A stretch of 37,122 bases of DNA from a bacterium (lineage in GTDB: Bacteria > UBP6 > UBA1177): contig JAFYIZ010000028.1 of the NCBI GenBank assembly GCA_017538365.1, positions 116,962 through 154,083 of the forward strand. Reading direction: 5' to 3'. The notes below the pieces were generated by a model. It was not told where the DNA came from, searched no databases, and saw only the letters and a program-made list of their open reading frames with translations. Shown here piece by piece: positions 1 to 8,325 of the stretch (position 1 is the stretch's first letter; every line of letters starts with the position of its first letter). The translations under genes and the position numbers were made by a program.

Positions 1-981
1 AACCGCTCACTTCTTACCGATCTTGAAGGAGTCGTTGCAAAACTTGCCTCCTATGCCGGTTTCTACAGCGAATTCTGCATCGGGACGAACACTGAAAATC
101 AGGTTTTCTGGGGTGAAAAGAGCGGCGAAACACTCACGCTTACGATAAGTCCGCTCGATGTACAGCGGATCTTAGCTGAAAATCTCTACAAAGATACCAA
201 AAGCATAATTTTCACTTCGGCGACTCTTACAACAAGCCGCGACGAGCACGGTTTTGACTTTTTCTACCGCGAAAGCGGACTCGCGCTTTCTGAAAGGGAA
301 AAGAAGGCGATAAGTTTAGAGAGCTGTTTCGATTACGCTTCTCAGATAAAGGCTTTCATCGGCGGTGATATGCCCGATCCGGCCAGGGACCGCGAGCTTT
401 TCGATTCGGCGAGCATCGAGGCTGCACACGATATCGTCAAGGCTTCAGGCGGCGGCGCGCTTGTCCTTTTCACTTCGATAAGCCACCGCGAAAACGCTCT
501 CAAATACTTTTCAGACCTCGATTTCGAGGTTTTTTCGCAGGGAAAAATGTCGGTTCAGGCGATAATGAAAAAATTCCGCGAAGACGTGAACGCGACTCTT
601 CTTGCAACCGAAACTTTCTGGGAAGGAATAGATATGAAAGGGGAAACTCTGCGTAACCTCGTGATAATCAAACTTCCGTTCCGCTATCCGAGCCATCCTT
701 TCATCAAGCGTTATGTCGCGCGTCTTGAGCAGGAAACGGGGAAGGGTGGTTTTCAGGTATACACGCTGCCTAACGCGGTTCTTAAATTCAAGCAGGGATT
801 CGGCCGTCTTATCCGCACGAAAAGCGACATCGGAACGGTTACAGTGCTCGACAAACGCATAGCCGAAAAGAATTACGGACGCGATTTTATCAGGTCTGCG
901 CCCGCCGGAGTCAGGTTCAACGTTCTTCCTGTTGCCGAAATCGCGCGGAGAGTTGAAGAATTTTTTGGCAGAAACGATTGA
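1..981 (+). CDS. DinG-family ATP-dependent helicase, C-terminal part (5' truncated)
   Basis: The reading frame is open from base 1, so the gene begins upstream of the window and only about 326 C-terminal residues are visible. They match the second helicase domain of the XPD/DinG superfamily 2 helicases. A FTSATL motif (III) lies about 70 residues in, followed by a motif-IV-like LVLFTS, the segment ATETFWEGIDMKG (motif V) and QGFGRLIRTKSDIG (motif VI). This family uses ATP to unwind DNA 5' to 3' and acts in repair and at R-loops. The Walker A motif and iron-sulfur cysteines would lie upstream and cannot be checked, so DinG and YoaA cannot be told apart. An internal ATG at 370 is not the start, because helicase homology continues before it. 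The gene ends 55 nt before proS. Confidence 0.85.
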   Translation, partial: NRSLLTDLEGVVAKLASYAGFYSEFCIGTNTENQVFWGEKSGETLTLTISPLDVQRILAENLYKDTKSIIFTSATLTTSRDEHGFDFFYRESGLALSEREKKAISLESCFDYASQIKAFIGGDMPDPARDRELFDSASIEAAHDIVKASGGGALVLFTSISHRENALKYFSDLDFEVFSQGKMSVQAIMKKFREDVNATLLATETFWEGIDMKGETLRNLVIIKLPFRYPSHPFIKRYVARLEQETGKGGFQVYTLPNAVLKFKQGFGRLIRTKSDIGTVTVLDKRIAEKNYGRDFIRSAPAGVRFNVLPVAEIARRVEEFFGRND

Positions 982-993
982 TTGTGCTATGAA
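965..993 (+). promoter_or_regulatory. Possible sigma70-type promoter for proS
   Basis: TTGGCA at 965-970 and TATGAA at 988-993 are separated by 17 nt and overlap the end of the helicase gene. The match is 5/6 and 4/6. It is the best candidate in the 55-nt gap, but proS could also be read from upstream. Confidence 0.3.
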
Positions 994-1036
994 TATCCGC
1001 AATTTGTTATATGTTTGTTTTTTATAGGAGAAATCA

Positions 1037-2761
1037 ATGAGAGTTAGTCAGCTTTTTTTCCAGACATTGAAAGAAGTTCCGAAAGAGGCGCAGATCGAAA
1101 GCCACAGGCTCCTTTACCGCGCAGGAATGATACAGAAACTCGCGAGCGGTGTTTACAACTACCTTCCGCTTGCACTCAGAAGCATCAGAAAACTTGAAGA
1201 CATAATCCGCGAAGAGCTCAATAAACGCGGCTGTCAGGAAGTTCTTATGCCGTCGGTACAGCCGGCAGAACTTTGGCAGGAAAGCGGCAGATGGGGTTAT
1301 TACGGCCCTGAACTTCTCCGCCTGAAAGACAGAAAAGGCGGTGATTTCTGCCTTGGTCCGACGCACGAAGAAGTCATTACCGACATGGTCCGCAGAAACC
1401 TCAGAAGCTATAAGCAGCTTCCTTACAACCTTTACCAGTTCCAGAGCAAGTTCCGTGACGAAGTCCGCCCGCGCTTCGGTCTGATGAGAGGACGTGAGTT
1501 CATAATGAAAGACGGTTATTCGTTCGATGTCAGCGAGGAGAAGGCGAAGGAATCATATAAAAAAATGTATGAGGCTTACAACGCGATTTTTAGAAGAAGC
1601 GGCCTTAAATTCAAGCCGGTCGATGCAGCAACAGGTGCGATCGGCGGTGATATGAGCCACGAATTCCAGGTTTTGGCCGATGCAGGCGAAGACACGATCC
1701 TTTCATGCAGCAAATGCAGTTACGCAGCAAACCTTGAGAAGGCGACTTCGGTTTACGGTGAAAACAAGCTTGATTCTTCAAATGTTCCGCCTGTAAAAGA
1801 TGTCGAAACTCCGAATCAGAGATCGGTCGAAGAAGTTGCGGCATTTTTGGGTAAAACCACAAAAGAAATAATGAAATCAATGATTTATATGGTTGATGAA
1901 GAACCTGTTCTCATTCTTGTCAGAGGCGACAAAGAGATAAACGAAGCGAAAGTTCAGGCTTTCTGCAAAGGAAACGCAGTAGAACTTGCAAGTGATGCCG
2001 TAATTGAAGATATTTCAGGCGCGCCGCACGGCTTCATCGGACCGGTAAACCTCAGAAAACAGATAAAAATCCTGGCTGACTATTCTATAACGACGATGCC
2101 TTCGCTCACGGCAGGCGCAAACAAAGCCGGTTACCATATTGAAAACGTTGTTATGCGCAGAGATTTCACGCCTGATGCAGTCGGTGATTTCGTTGTAACG
2201 ACGGCAGGGGAAAGATGTCCGCACTGCGACGGCGTGCTTGAAGAGTGCAGAGGAATCGAAGTAGGACAGGTTTTCTATCTCGGAACGAAATACAGCTCGA
2301 AGATGAAGTGCGAATTTATCGATGAAAACGGCGAATCTGTTCCTGCAGTCATGGGCTGCTACGGAATCGGCGTCGGCAGAACGGTTCAGGCTGCAATCGA
2401 GCAGAACCACGACGAATTCGGCATAATCTGGCCGATGGCGCTTGCTCCTTATGAAGCGATCGTTCTTCCGCTCCAGATGAACAAAGAGGAAGTCAAGAAC
2501 GCTGCATTCGATTTTTATGAAAAGCTCAATGCTGCAGGAGTTGAAACTGTCATTGATGACCGCGACGAAAGAGCTGGCTTCAAGTTCAACGATGCTGACC
2601 TTGTCGGTTATCCGGTTCAGATAATTTTCGGCGCAAAATCGCTTGAAAGAGGCGTCGTAGAAGTAAAAATCCGCAGAACCAACGAAAAACAGGAGATGAA
2701 AATCGAAGAAGCCGTTGATTTTGTTGTCAATTTCAAGAGGGAAGAACTCAAGATAAAATGA
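1037..2761 (+). CDS. proS: Prolyl-tRNA synthetase (ProRS)
   Basis: ProRS charges tRNA-Pro with proline in the cytoplasm. At 574 residues it has the length of the bacterial type, which carries an editing (INS) domain inserted between motifs 2 and 3. Class II motif 2 is seen as FRDEVRPRFGLMRGREFIMKD, and motif 3 as GCYGIGVGRTVQAAIEQ near residue 440. The middle part, about residues 225-400, fits the YbaK-like editing domain that removes Ala-tRNA-Pro. The C-terminal anticodon-binding domain follows, with DDRDERAGFKFNDADLVG. The ATG has an AGGAG at 1026-1030. The stop overlaps the next start as ATGA, so the following gene is probably translationally coupled. Confidence 0.97.
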   Translation: MRVSQLFFQTLKEVPKEAQIESHRLLYRAGMIQKLASGVYNYLPLALRSIRKLEDIIREELNKRGCQEVLMPSVQPAELWQESGRWGYYGPELLRLKDRKGGDFCLGPTHEEVITDMVRRNLRSYKQLPYNLYQFQSKFRDEVRPRFGLMRGREFIMKDGYSFDVSEEKAKESYKKMYEAYNAIFRRSGLKFKPVDAATGAIGGDMSHEFQVLADAGEDTILSCSKCSYAANLEKATSVYGENKLDSSNVPPVKDVETPNQRSVEEVAAFLGKTTKEIMKSMIYMVDEEPVLILVRGDKEINEAKVQAFCKGNAVELASDAVIEDISGAPHGFIGPVNLRKQIKILADYSITTMPSLTAGANKAGYHIENVVMRRDFTPDAVGDFVVTTAGERCPHCDGVLEECRGIEVGQVFYLGTKYSSKMKCEFIDENGESVPAVMGCYGIGVGRTVQAAIEQNHDEFGIIWPMALAPYEAIVLPLQMNKEEVKNAAFDFYEKLNAAGVETVIDDRDERAGFKFNDADLVGYPVQIIFGAKSLERGVVEVKIRRTNEKQEMKIEEAVDFVVNFKREELKIK

Positions 2762-3336
2762 GAAAGTTTTTTTCTCTGATTATCGTTTTTTGTCTTACCT
2801 TGCCCGTTTTTGCCGCCAAAGTAAACTATGATCCTGAAATAAAAGTTGATGAAAATCTGACGATACCGCTCAGAAACTACGGTGTTTTCGCACCGGCATC
2901 GTTTTCCATCTACGCGATCGGGCTTTATGTTGCAGGAAAAGAAACCGACAATATGAAGCTCAAAGATGCCGACCAGCCTATGGCTATCAGGCTTGTTTCA
3001 TTGTCCAGCCTTTTAGGGATGAACAAGCTTATAAGCGAGCTGAGACGCGGTTTCAGCTACGGAATGAGTCACGACAAAGAGTTTTTGAAGACGATCCAGA
3101 CACGCATTGACACATTTCTTGACATGCTTAAAAATTCAGGCAAAACACCTAAAAAAAACAAGCATATAACTTTTTTGTACATACCGGATAAAGGAACAGA
3201 AGTCTATTTCGAAGATGAATTTTTGGGTGAAATCAAGGGACACGATTTCAAACGGGCACTTTTCGGGATATGGCTCAACAGCAACTGTGCCGATCCGAAA
3301 CTTCGAGAAGAAGTTGTCAAAATAAGAAAAAAGTGA
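2758..3336 (+). CDS. Secreted chalcone-isomerase-like domain protein
   Basis: The 192-residue product starts with a signal peptide (MRKFF, a hydrophobic stretch, then VFA before a likely cut after residue 19), so it is probably periplasmic. The mature part resembles the bacterial chalcone isomerase-like family: a strand with SIYAIGLYVAGKE, a middle helical part, then ITFLYIPDKGTEVYFEDE, GEIKG and a terminal F..ALFGIWL. In bacteria the family's function is largely unknown, and flavonoid chemistry is not expected here; fatty-acid binding has been proposed for relatives. The ATG overlaps the proS stop by 4 nt, and the next gene begins 8 nt after its stop, so it sits in a proS-rpoH transcript. 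The family call is from fold-type motifs, not a search. Confidence 0.75.
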   Translation: MRKFFSLIIVFCLTLPVFAAKVNYDPEIKVDENLTIPLRNYGVFAPASFSIYAIGLYVAGKETDNMKLKDADQPMAIRLVSLSSLLGMNKLISELRRGFSYGMSHDKEFLKTIQTRIDTFLDMLKNSGKTPKKNKHITFLYIPDKGTEVYFEDEFLGEIKGHDFKRALFGIWLNSNCADPKLREEVVKIRKK

Positions 3337-3343
3337 GGCTATT

Positions 3344-4240
3344 TTGAGCGAAAAACAAAGCTTAAGTAAAATTCCGATACTTTCGCAGAACACTCTTTCG
3401 ACATACATCCGCAGTGTTCTTTCGGTTCCGGATCTGACGCGGGAAGAGGAGGCTGATCTTTTCAAAAAGTTCAAGGAGACTCAGAGCAAGGAGGCGGCGC
3501 AGAAAATAGTCGTCAGCAACCTTAAACTAGTCGTAAATCTTGCTTATAAATTCAGGAATTTCCGTGATGTTCCGGATCTTATCCAGGAGGGGAGTCTCGG
3601 TCTTCTCACAGCTCTGCAGAAGTTCGATCTCGACAAAGGAGTGCGGTTCGCAACTTATGCGACATGGTGGATCAAGGCGAAGATTCAGGAGTTTATCATC
3701 AGCCAGATGAGTATTGTCCGCTTCGGAAAAAGCAGAGACGAACGAAAACTTTTCTTCAACATGATGGCGACTATCAAAGATATTCAAAGTTACGACAAAG
3801 ACGGTGAAATATCGAAGGAAGAGCTTATTCAGGAAGTTGCGCGCCGCCTCAACGTCACGCCGGACAAAGTTATTGACGCGCTTCAGGTAGTATCCTCATA
3901 CAACGACATTTCGATTGACCAGACAATCGAAGGAAGCGATGAAAAACTGATCGAACTCAAGGATAAAAGCGATTTTGATCAGGAAATCGATGACGAGGAT
4001 ATGAAAGTCAAACTCCAGAACGCGATAAGTACGCTGAATGAAAGAGAAAAATTCGTTATCTGGAACCGTTATCTTGCCGATGAAACGATGACTTTGGAAG
4101 AGATAGGCGAGAAATACGGAATTTCAAAAGAGCGCGTCCGTCAGATCGAATCCCGTGCTCTTGCCAAAATAAAACTTTTCACGATGAAGCAGCCTAAACT
4201 TCTGCCGCAGGCTTCAAGCGACATCGAAGATGCTTTTTAA
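3344..4240 (+). CDS. rpoH: RNA polymerase sigma factor, RpoH (sigma-32) type
   Basis: The 298-residue protein has the sigma-70 regions in order: 1.2 (TLSTYIRSVLSVPDLTREEE), 2.1-2.4 with DLIQEGSLGLLTALQKFD and YATWWIKAKIQEF, and 4.2 with TLEEIGEKYGISKERVRQIE. RDERKLFFNMM, just after region 2.4, matches the RpoH box (QRKLFFNLR in E. coli), which marks the heat-shock sigma subgroup; there is no region 1.1. It would direct RNA polymerase to stress promoters. The start is a TTG at 3344 with GAGG five nt upstream; no in-frame ATG precedes region 1.2. A related housekeeping-like or other alternative sigma remains possible. It is convergent with mtaB, with one base between the stop codons. Confidence 0.82.
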   Translation: MSEKQSLSKIPILSQNTLSTYIRSVLSVPDLTREEEADLFKKFKETQSKEAAQKIVVSNLKLVVNLAYKFRNFRDVPDLIQEGSLGLLTALQKFDLDKGVRFATYATWWIKAKIQEFIISQMSIVRFGKSRDERKLFFNMMATIKDIQSYDKDGEISKEELIQEVARRLNVTPDKVIDALQVVSSYNDISIDQTIEGSDEKLIELKDKSDFDQEIDDEDMKVKLQNAISTLNEREKFVIWNRYLADETMTLEEIGEKYGISKERVRQIESRALAKIKLFTMKQPKLLPQASSDIEDAF

Positions 4241-4241
4241 A

Positions 4242-5462
4242 TCACGATTCTGAGCCGGAAAGCCTTCCTTTTTCGAAAGAAAGTCTTACTTTTACGAGTT
4301 CGCGCGGCTTGAAAGAGCCTTTGACGTTGACTGTCTGATACTTTGAAGAAGTCGAAGCAAAGAGGTTTTCATCGATTTTTTCTTCGATTATGACTTCATC
4401 AGTTGTATTTATGAGCGACTTCTGGAAAGCCTCTTTTTTTGCCTGAAAAATATCTCTGAGAATTGCGGCACGCTCTTTTTTGACCTGTTTCGGAACAGGA
4501 TTTTCCTTCTCCATTTTTTCTGCCGGAGTTCCTGGACGGGAGGAGAAGGGGAAGACGTGGCCGTAAGCGAAAGGAAGCGACTCGATGAATTTTCTTGTTT
4601 CTTCAAAATCGGCGTCTGTTTCACCCGGAAAACCTGTAATCACGTCGGTGCCGAATGCTGGAAGCGAGTCGTAGCATTCAATGACTTTTTCTACTGATCG
4701 CCTGAAAGCATCGGTTTTATACGGTCTGCGCATTGCCTGCAGAGTTCTGTCACAGCCGCTCTGAAGCGGGATGTGCCAGTGGGGAAGAATCATTCCGTTT
4801 TTCGCGTATTCGAAAAGTCTTTCGTCGATTTCGGGCGATTCAAGAGAACCCATACGGACTCTTCCGACCGTTTCGTAGGCCGCTTTGACGACATCAGCCA
4901 AAGTAGAGCCGTCGCTTAAATCTTTGCCGTATTTTCCGATGTGAATACCGGTGAGAACGACTTCCTTGAAGTTTTCGTCCCTGATTTTTTCAAGAAGCGA
5001 CCTGATTTCATGCAGCGGAACACTTTTTAAAGGGCCGCGAAGATATGGAATTATGCAGTAGGCGCAGAACTGGTCGCAGCCGTTTTGTATTTTGATGAAA
5101 GGGCGGCTCCGCGTGAAAAAGGCGTCGTAGGAAAGCTGAGAACCGAGCATTTCGGCGACATCTTTGATGTCGGGAATGATCTCAGTGTTTTCAAAGCAGT
5201 TTTCATCTTTTATTTTGCGGGCGTAACAACCCGTGAGAATTACTTTTCCGCGCTTTGAAAGGCGTCTAACCATGTTTCGCGCCTGACTTTCGGCAGTTGC
5301 GGTGACGGCGCAGCTGTTTATCACGAAAATGTCGGCATCGTCATCACAACTGACGATTTCAACGTTTTGAAGTGATTTTTTGAGCTGGTCGCTTTCAAAC
5401 AGGTTGACCTTGCAACCGAAAGTGTAGAAGGCGACTTTCAAAGGACGTTCCGAAAGGTTCAT
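4242..5462 (-). CDS. mtaB: tRNA t6A37 methylthiotransferase MtaB
   Basis: This 406-residue radical SAM enzyme is of the methylthiotransferase family and would convert t6A to ms2t6A at position 37 of tRNA. The N-terminal domain has the three cluster cysteines C17 (TFGCKVN), C51 (NSCAVT) and C79 (TGCYAR). The radical SAM motif is C129-x3-C133-x2-C136 in NGCDQFCAYCIIPYLRG, followed by DVITGFPGE and a C-terminal TRAM-like region. The KIQNGCDQFCAYC and FGCKVN forms favour MtaB over MiaB or RimO. ATG has AGGAG at 5469-5473, six nt upstream. The gene starts only 18 nt downstream of the rpsA terminator, so it depends on read-through or on a promoter inside the end of rpsA. Confidence 0.93.
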   Translation of the reverse strand: MNLSERPLKVAFYTFGCKVNLFESDQLKKSLQNVEIVSCDDDADIFVINSCAVTATAESQARNMVRRLSKRGKVILTGCYARKIKDENCFENTEIIPDIKDVAEMLGSQLSYDAFFTRSRPFIKIQNGCDQFCAYCIIPYLRGPLKSVPLHEIRSLLEKIRDENFKEVVLTGIHIGKYGKDLSDGSTLADVVKAAYETVGRVRMGSLESPEIDERLFEYAKNGMILPHWHIPLQSGCDRTLQAMRRPYKTDAFRRSVEKVIECYDSLPAFGTDVITGFPGETDADFEETRKFIESLPFAYGHVFPFSSRPGTPAEKMEKENPVPKQVKKERAAILRDIFQAKKEAFQKSLINTTDEVIIEEKIDENLFASTSSKYQTVNVKGSFKPRELVKVRLSFEKGRLSGSES

Positions 5463-5479
5463 TCAGCACTCCTGAATAC

Positions 5480-5505
5480 AAAAAAAGGGCACCGAAGTGC
5501 CCTTT
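5480..5505 (-). terminator. Rho-independent terminator after rpsA (UUCG loop)
   Basis: Read on the - strand, AAAGGGCAC (5497-5505) pairs with GTGCCCTTT (5484-5492) around a UUCG tetraloop (5493-5496), and a run of U residues follows. It lies 19 nt after the rpsA stop codon. The perfect 9-bp stem, very stable loop and U tract make it a strong intrinsic terminator. Confidence 0.9.
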
Positions 5506-5524
5506 AAAATCATGAAAAGAGGAA

Positions 5525-7201
5525 CTATTCAGCCGGTTTTTCTTCAGCTTTTTCCTCAGCAGCCTTGAATGCTGCAGCCATCGAACCGAGTTTCTCCGGA
5601 ACTTTTTCAGTAACGGCTTCTGCTTCTTCAACGATCTTCTGATTTTCTTCATCGCTGACAGCTTTTACGCTGAGAGAAACCTTTCTGTCGGTATCGGAGA
5701 TCGATTTGATGATGACTTCGAGTTTGTCGCCGGGCTGGTATTCTTTGTTGTCTTCGAATTCAGTTTTGTGGACAAGACCTTCGATCGTGTCGAAAACTTT
5801 TACGAAAACGCCGAATTCAGCAACTTTTACGACTTCAACTTCGATTTTGTCGCCGACATTGTGCTGATCTTTGAAGATTTTCCACGGATCTTCGGTCAGC
5901 TGTTTGATGCCGAGCGAGAATCTCTGTTTTTCAGAGTCGATATTGAGAACGACTGCTTCGATTTCATCGCCTTTCTTGTAGTATTCCGACGGGTGTTTCA
6001 GTTTTCTGTCCCAGGTAATATCGCTGGTTCTGACCAAACCGTCGATACCCTCTTCAACACCAACGAAAAGACCGAAATCGGTAATGTTGCGGATAGTTCC
6101 CTTTACGATGGTTCCTACCGGATATTTGTCTTTGAGAAGTTCCCATGGATTCGGCTCGATCTGCTTCATGCCGAGAGAAATTCTTCTGTTCTCGACGTCG
6201 ATTTCAAGGATTTTGACTTCGACTTCGTCGCCGATTGCAACCATTTTGCCCGGGTGTTTGATTCTTCTCGTCCAGGACATTTCGGAAATGTGGATGAGAC
6301 CTTCAACGCCTTTTTCAAGTTCAACGAAAGCGCCGTAATCTTCAAGAGAAACGACAACGCCTTTAACCGTTTTGCCTGCTGCGTATTTTTCAGTAGCGTG
6401 GATCCACGGATCGTCGGTGATCTGTTTTACACCGAGGCTGACTCTTTCGGAATCTTTGTCGTATTTAAGGACTTTAACGTCAACTTCGTCGCCGATTTTG
6501 AACATTTCGGACGGATGGTTTACTCTTCCCCATGACATATCGGTGATGTGGAGAAGACCGTCGATGCCGCCGAGGTCAACGAAAACACCGTAGTAGGTGA
6601 TGTTCTTGACGAGACCTTTGACAATCGCGCCTTCCTGAAGTTTTTCGAGAGTCGTGTTCTTGAGAGCTTCTCTTTCCTTCTCAAGAAGATCTCTTCTCGA
6701 AATGACGATGTTGCCTTTTTTCTTGTCGAATTTGATGACTTTGAAGTCATAGGTTTTGCCGATGAGGTCATCGACGTTTTTAATGGGTCTCAGGGCAACC
6801 TGTGAGTTGGGAAGGAACGCCTTGACGCCGATATCAACAGCAAGACCGCCGTTGACTTTCGCAACGATTGTACCGTTGACAAGTGTGCCGTCCTGGAAAG
6901 CTTTTTCAACAACTTCCCAGACTTTGAGTTTGGAAGCTTTCTCTTTGGAAAGAGACATGCCTCTGTCGCCGTCCCAGTTCTCTACAACGACTTCGATTTC
7001 GTCGTTGACTTTAAGGTTTGCAAGTTCTTCCGGCGTGAATTCGCTTGCCGAAATAACTCCGTCGCTTTTAAGGCCGACATCAACGATGATGACGTCCTTT
7101 CTGATTGCGCGAACGATACCCTTGCTGATTTTTTCGCCTGAATTTTCTTCTTTGTTCGGAAGATAACTCTCAAGCAGTTCTTCAAAAGTTTCTTGTGACA
7201 T
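5525..7201 (-). CDS. rpsA: 30S ribosomal protein S1
   Basis: The product has 558 residues and six S1 RNA-binding repeats, at about 24-86, 107-170, 191-259, 276-346, 363-433 and 450-513. Typical core motifs recur, such as YYGVFVDLGGIDGLLHITDMSW and DYGAFVELEKGVEGLIHISE. S1 brings mRNA to the 30S subunit and helps start translation of weakly structured or SD-poor messages. Length and repeat number match the full-length Gram-negative form. A short Ala/Glu-rich tail (515-558) ends it. The ATG has a perfect AGGAGG at 7211-7216, nine nt upstream, and the gene has its own consensus promoter and terminator, as expected for a highly expressed gene. Long open frames on the opposite strand are shadows. 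Confidence 0.97.
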   Translation of the reverse strand: MSQETFEELLESYLPNKEENSGEKISKGIVRAIRKDVIIVDVGLKSDGVISASEFTPEELANLKVNDEIEVVVENWDGDRGMSLSKEKASKLKVWEVVEKAFQDGTLVNGTIVAKVNGGLAVDIGVKAFLPNSQVALRPIKNVDDLIGKTYDFKVIKFDKKKGNIVISRRDLLEKEREALKNTTLEKLQEGAIVKGLVKNITYYGVFVDLGGIDGLLHITDMSWGRVNHPSEMFKIGDEVDVKVLKYDKDSERVSLGVKQITDDPWIHATEKYAAGKTVKGVVVSLEDYGAFVELEKGVEGLIHISEMSWTRRIKHPGKMVAIGDEVEVKILEIDVENRRISLGMKQIEPNPWELLKDKYPVGTIVKGTIRNITDFGLFVGVEEGIDGLVRTSDITWDRKLKHPSEYYKKGDEIEAVVLNIDSEKQRFSLGIKQLTEDPWKIFKDQHNVGDKIEVEVVKVAEFGVFVKVFDTIEGLVHKTEFEDNKEYQPGDKLEVIIKSISDTDRKVSLSVKAVSDEENQKIVEEAEAVTEKVPEKLGSMAAAFKAAEEKAEEKPAE

Positions 7202-7231
7202 ACGAAAATACCTCCTTTGTTTTTCGTCACC

Positions 7232-7245
7232 GCCGGTTATCCGGC
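7232..7245 (-). promoter_or_regulatory. rpsA: Small hairpin in the rpsA leader
   Basis: GCCGG (7232-7236) and CCGGC (7241-7245) can form a 5-bp GC stem with a 4-nt loop in the predicted leader of about 50 nt, ending 15 nt before the Shine-Dalgarno. In E. coli, S1 represses its own mRNA through leader hairpins. A similar role here is only an inference. Confidence 0.4.
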
Positions 7246-7259
7246 AAAGTGCGGGCGGA

Positions 7260-7287
7260 ATTATAGGGAAAGAGAGACTTTTGTCAA
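7260..7287 (-). promoter_or_regulatory. Consensus sigma70 promoter of rpsA
   Basis: On the - strand, TTGACA (7282-7287) and TATAAT (7260-7265) are both perfect consensus hexamers, 16 nt apart. The expected start of transcription is near 7253, giving a leader of about 50 nt. Confidence 0.88.
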
Positions 7288-7327
7288 TAAAAATTATTAG
7301 TGATTATCAATTATTTTTGAGGAAAAT

Positions 7328-7762
7328 CTATCTTTTCCTTTTTTTAACCGCATTCAGCGCGGCTGACAGGGAAAATCCTCTCGAAACGAGTTTCGAAACT
7401 AGTTTTTCTTCTTCGCATTCTCCGAGTTTTGCAAGCGCTTTTTCGGCAGCGGTGCACTCTTCTTCAAAAGGGTAGAATTCGGCTAAATTGAGTGATGAGA
7501 GCAGGGCAGAGCACCCTTTTTCGTAAAGTTTCTGCTTTAAATAGTTGATCCCTTTTCCTTTTGCAGAAATTTCCAAGATATATTTTCCGAGAACTTTTGA
7601 GTCATCCAAATAGTTGAATCTATTCAATTTTTCTATCGCAGCTGCCGCTTCTTCCGCAGTCGCACCTTTGGCTAATATTTTTTGCCGCAGTTCTTCAGTG
7701 AAGTAGTCTCTTTTTGCAAGAAGTCTGCATGCGAAATCAAAGAATCTGCCGGAATTTTCCAT
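7328..7762 (-). CDS. recX: Regulatory protein RecX family
   Basis: The 144-residue product has the three-helix repeat build of RecX proteins, which bind RecA filaments and limit their activity. The first repeat has FACRLLAKRDYFTEELRQKI and the second FNYLDDSKVLGKYI, matching the family patterns A..LL..R..S..EL and ..YLDD..FA..Y; a third repeat follows with KGINYLKQKLYEKGC. It is basic at the C terminus (KKRKR). Start and upstream stop overlap as TAATG, so it is coupled to the HD-domain gene. recA itself is not in the window. RecX is weakly conserved, so the call rests on pattern and length. Confidence 0.8.
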   Translation of the reverse strand: MENSGRFFDFACRLLAKRDYFTEELRQKILAKGATAEEAAAAIEKLNRFNYLDDSKVLGKYILEISAKGKGINYLKQKLYEKGCSALLSSLNLAEFYPFEEECTAAEKALAKLGECEEEKLVSKLVSRGFSLSAALNAVKKRKR

Positions 7763-8325
7763 TAAAGTTTGCCGAGACCGAGTTCCTCGGAATTTTCTTT
7801 CATTCCTTCGTGAACTATCGTGATGAAATCTTCGAGGGTAAGAGGAAAATTTTCAGTTGCGCTAGCGATCTGATCTCTGTTTGCGCCTGCCGCAAAGCGT
7901 TTTTCCTTGAAGCGCTTCATCATGAAACCCATATCGAGAAAGTGGATGTTTTTTGTGGGTGACATAAGGACGCACGCCGTGAGAAAACCTGTCGTCGGAT
8001 CGACTGCGTAAAGCGCTTTTCCCATCGCGGTCGTTGCCGGAATATTGCCGGAATGCATAACGATCGCGTCAAGAATTTCTGTATCGTCGAAACCCTCTTT
8101 TCTGAGGATTTCGCCTGTTACAAGCCCGTGTTTCGGGAAGTTATCCTTCGTTTCTTCGTAGTCCAAATCGTGGAGAAGCCCTGACATTGCCCATCTTTCG
8201 ACATCTTTTTCACCCAGGAATTCAGCCATTTTTCTCATTCCGGCTTCGACTGCGATACTGTGTTTGATGAGGTTTTTGTTCGGCAGATGTTTTTCAAGAA
8301 GTTTCAATGCATCGTCTCTATTCAT
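7762..8325 (-). CDS. HD-domain (HDIG-type) putative phosphohydrolase
   Basis: About 187 residues with the HD superfamily metal motif: His22, His52-Asp53 (LLHDLDYE), His66 (PKHGL) and His91 (VMHSGNI), numbered from the start chosen here. This is the compact stand-alone HDIG type, often annotated as a hydrolase of nucleotides or other phosphoesters; the substrate cannot be told. Two in-frame ATGs exist, at 8331 and 8325. AGAGG at 8332-8336 touches the first but lies six nt before the second, so 8325 is preferred. The start region overlaps the end of the CxxC gene, and the stop overlaps recX, so the three are translated as one coupled unit. Confidence 0.8.
   Translation of the reverse strand: MNRDDALKLLEKHLPNKNLIKHSIAVEAGMRKMAEFLGEKDVERWAMSGLLHDLDYEETKDNFPKHGLVTGEILRKEGFDDTEILDAIVMHSGNIPATTAMGKALYAVDPTTGFLTACVLMSPTKNIHFLDMGFMMKRFKEKRFAAGANRDQIASATENFPLTLEDFITIVHEGMKENSEELGLGKL

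Noticed and set aside
5768-6535. Long open frame on the + strand opposite rpsA (255 codons)
   Set aside because: It lies fully antisense to S1 repeats and mirrors their codon pattern; it has no ribosome site or recognisable domain.
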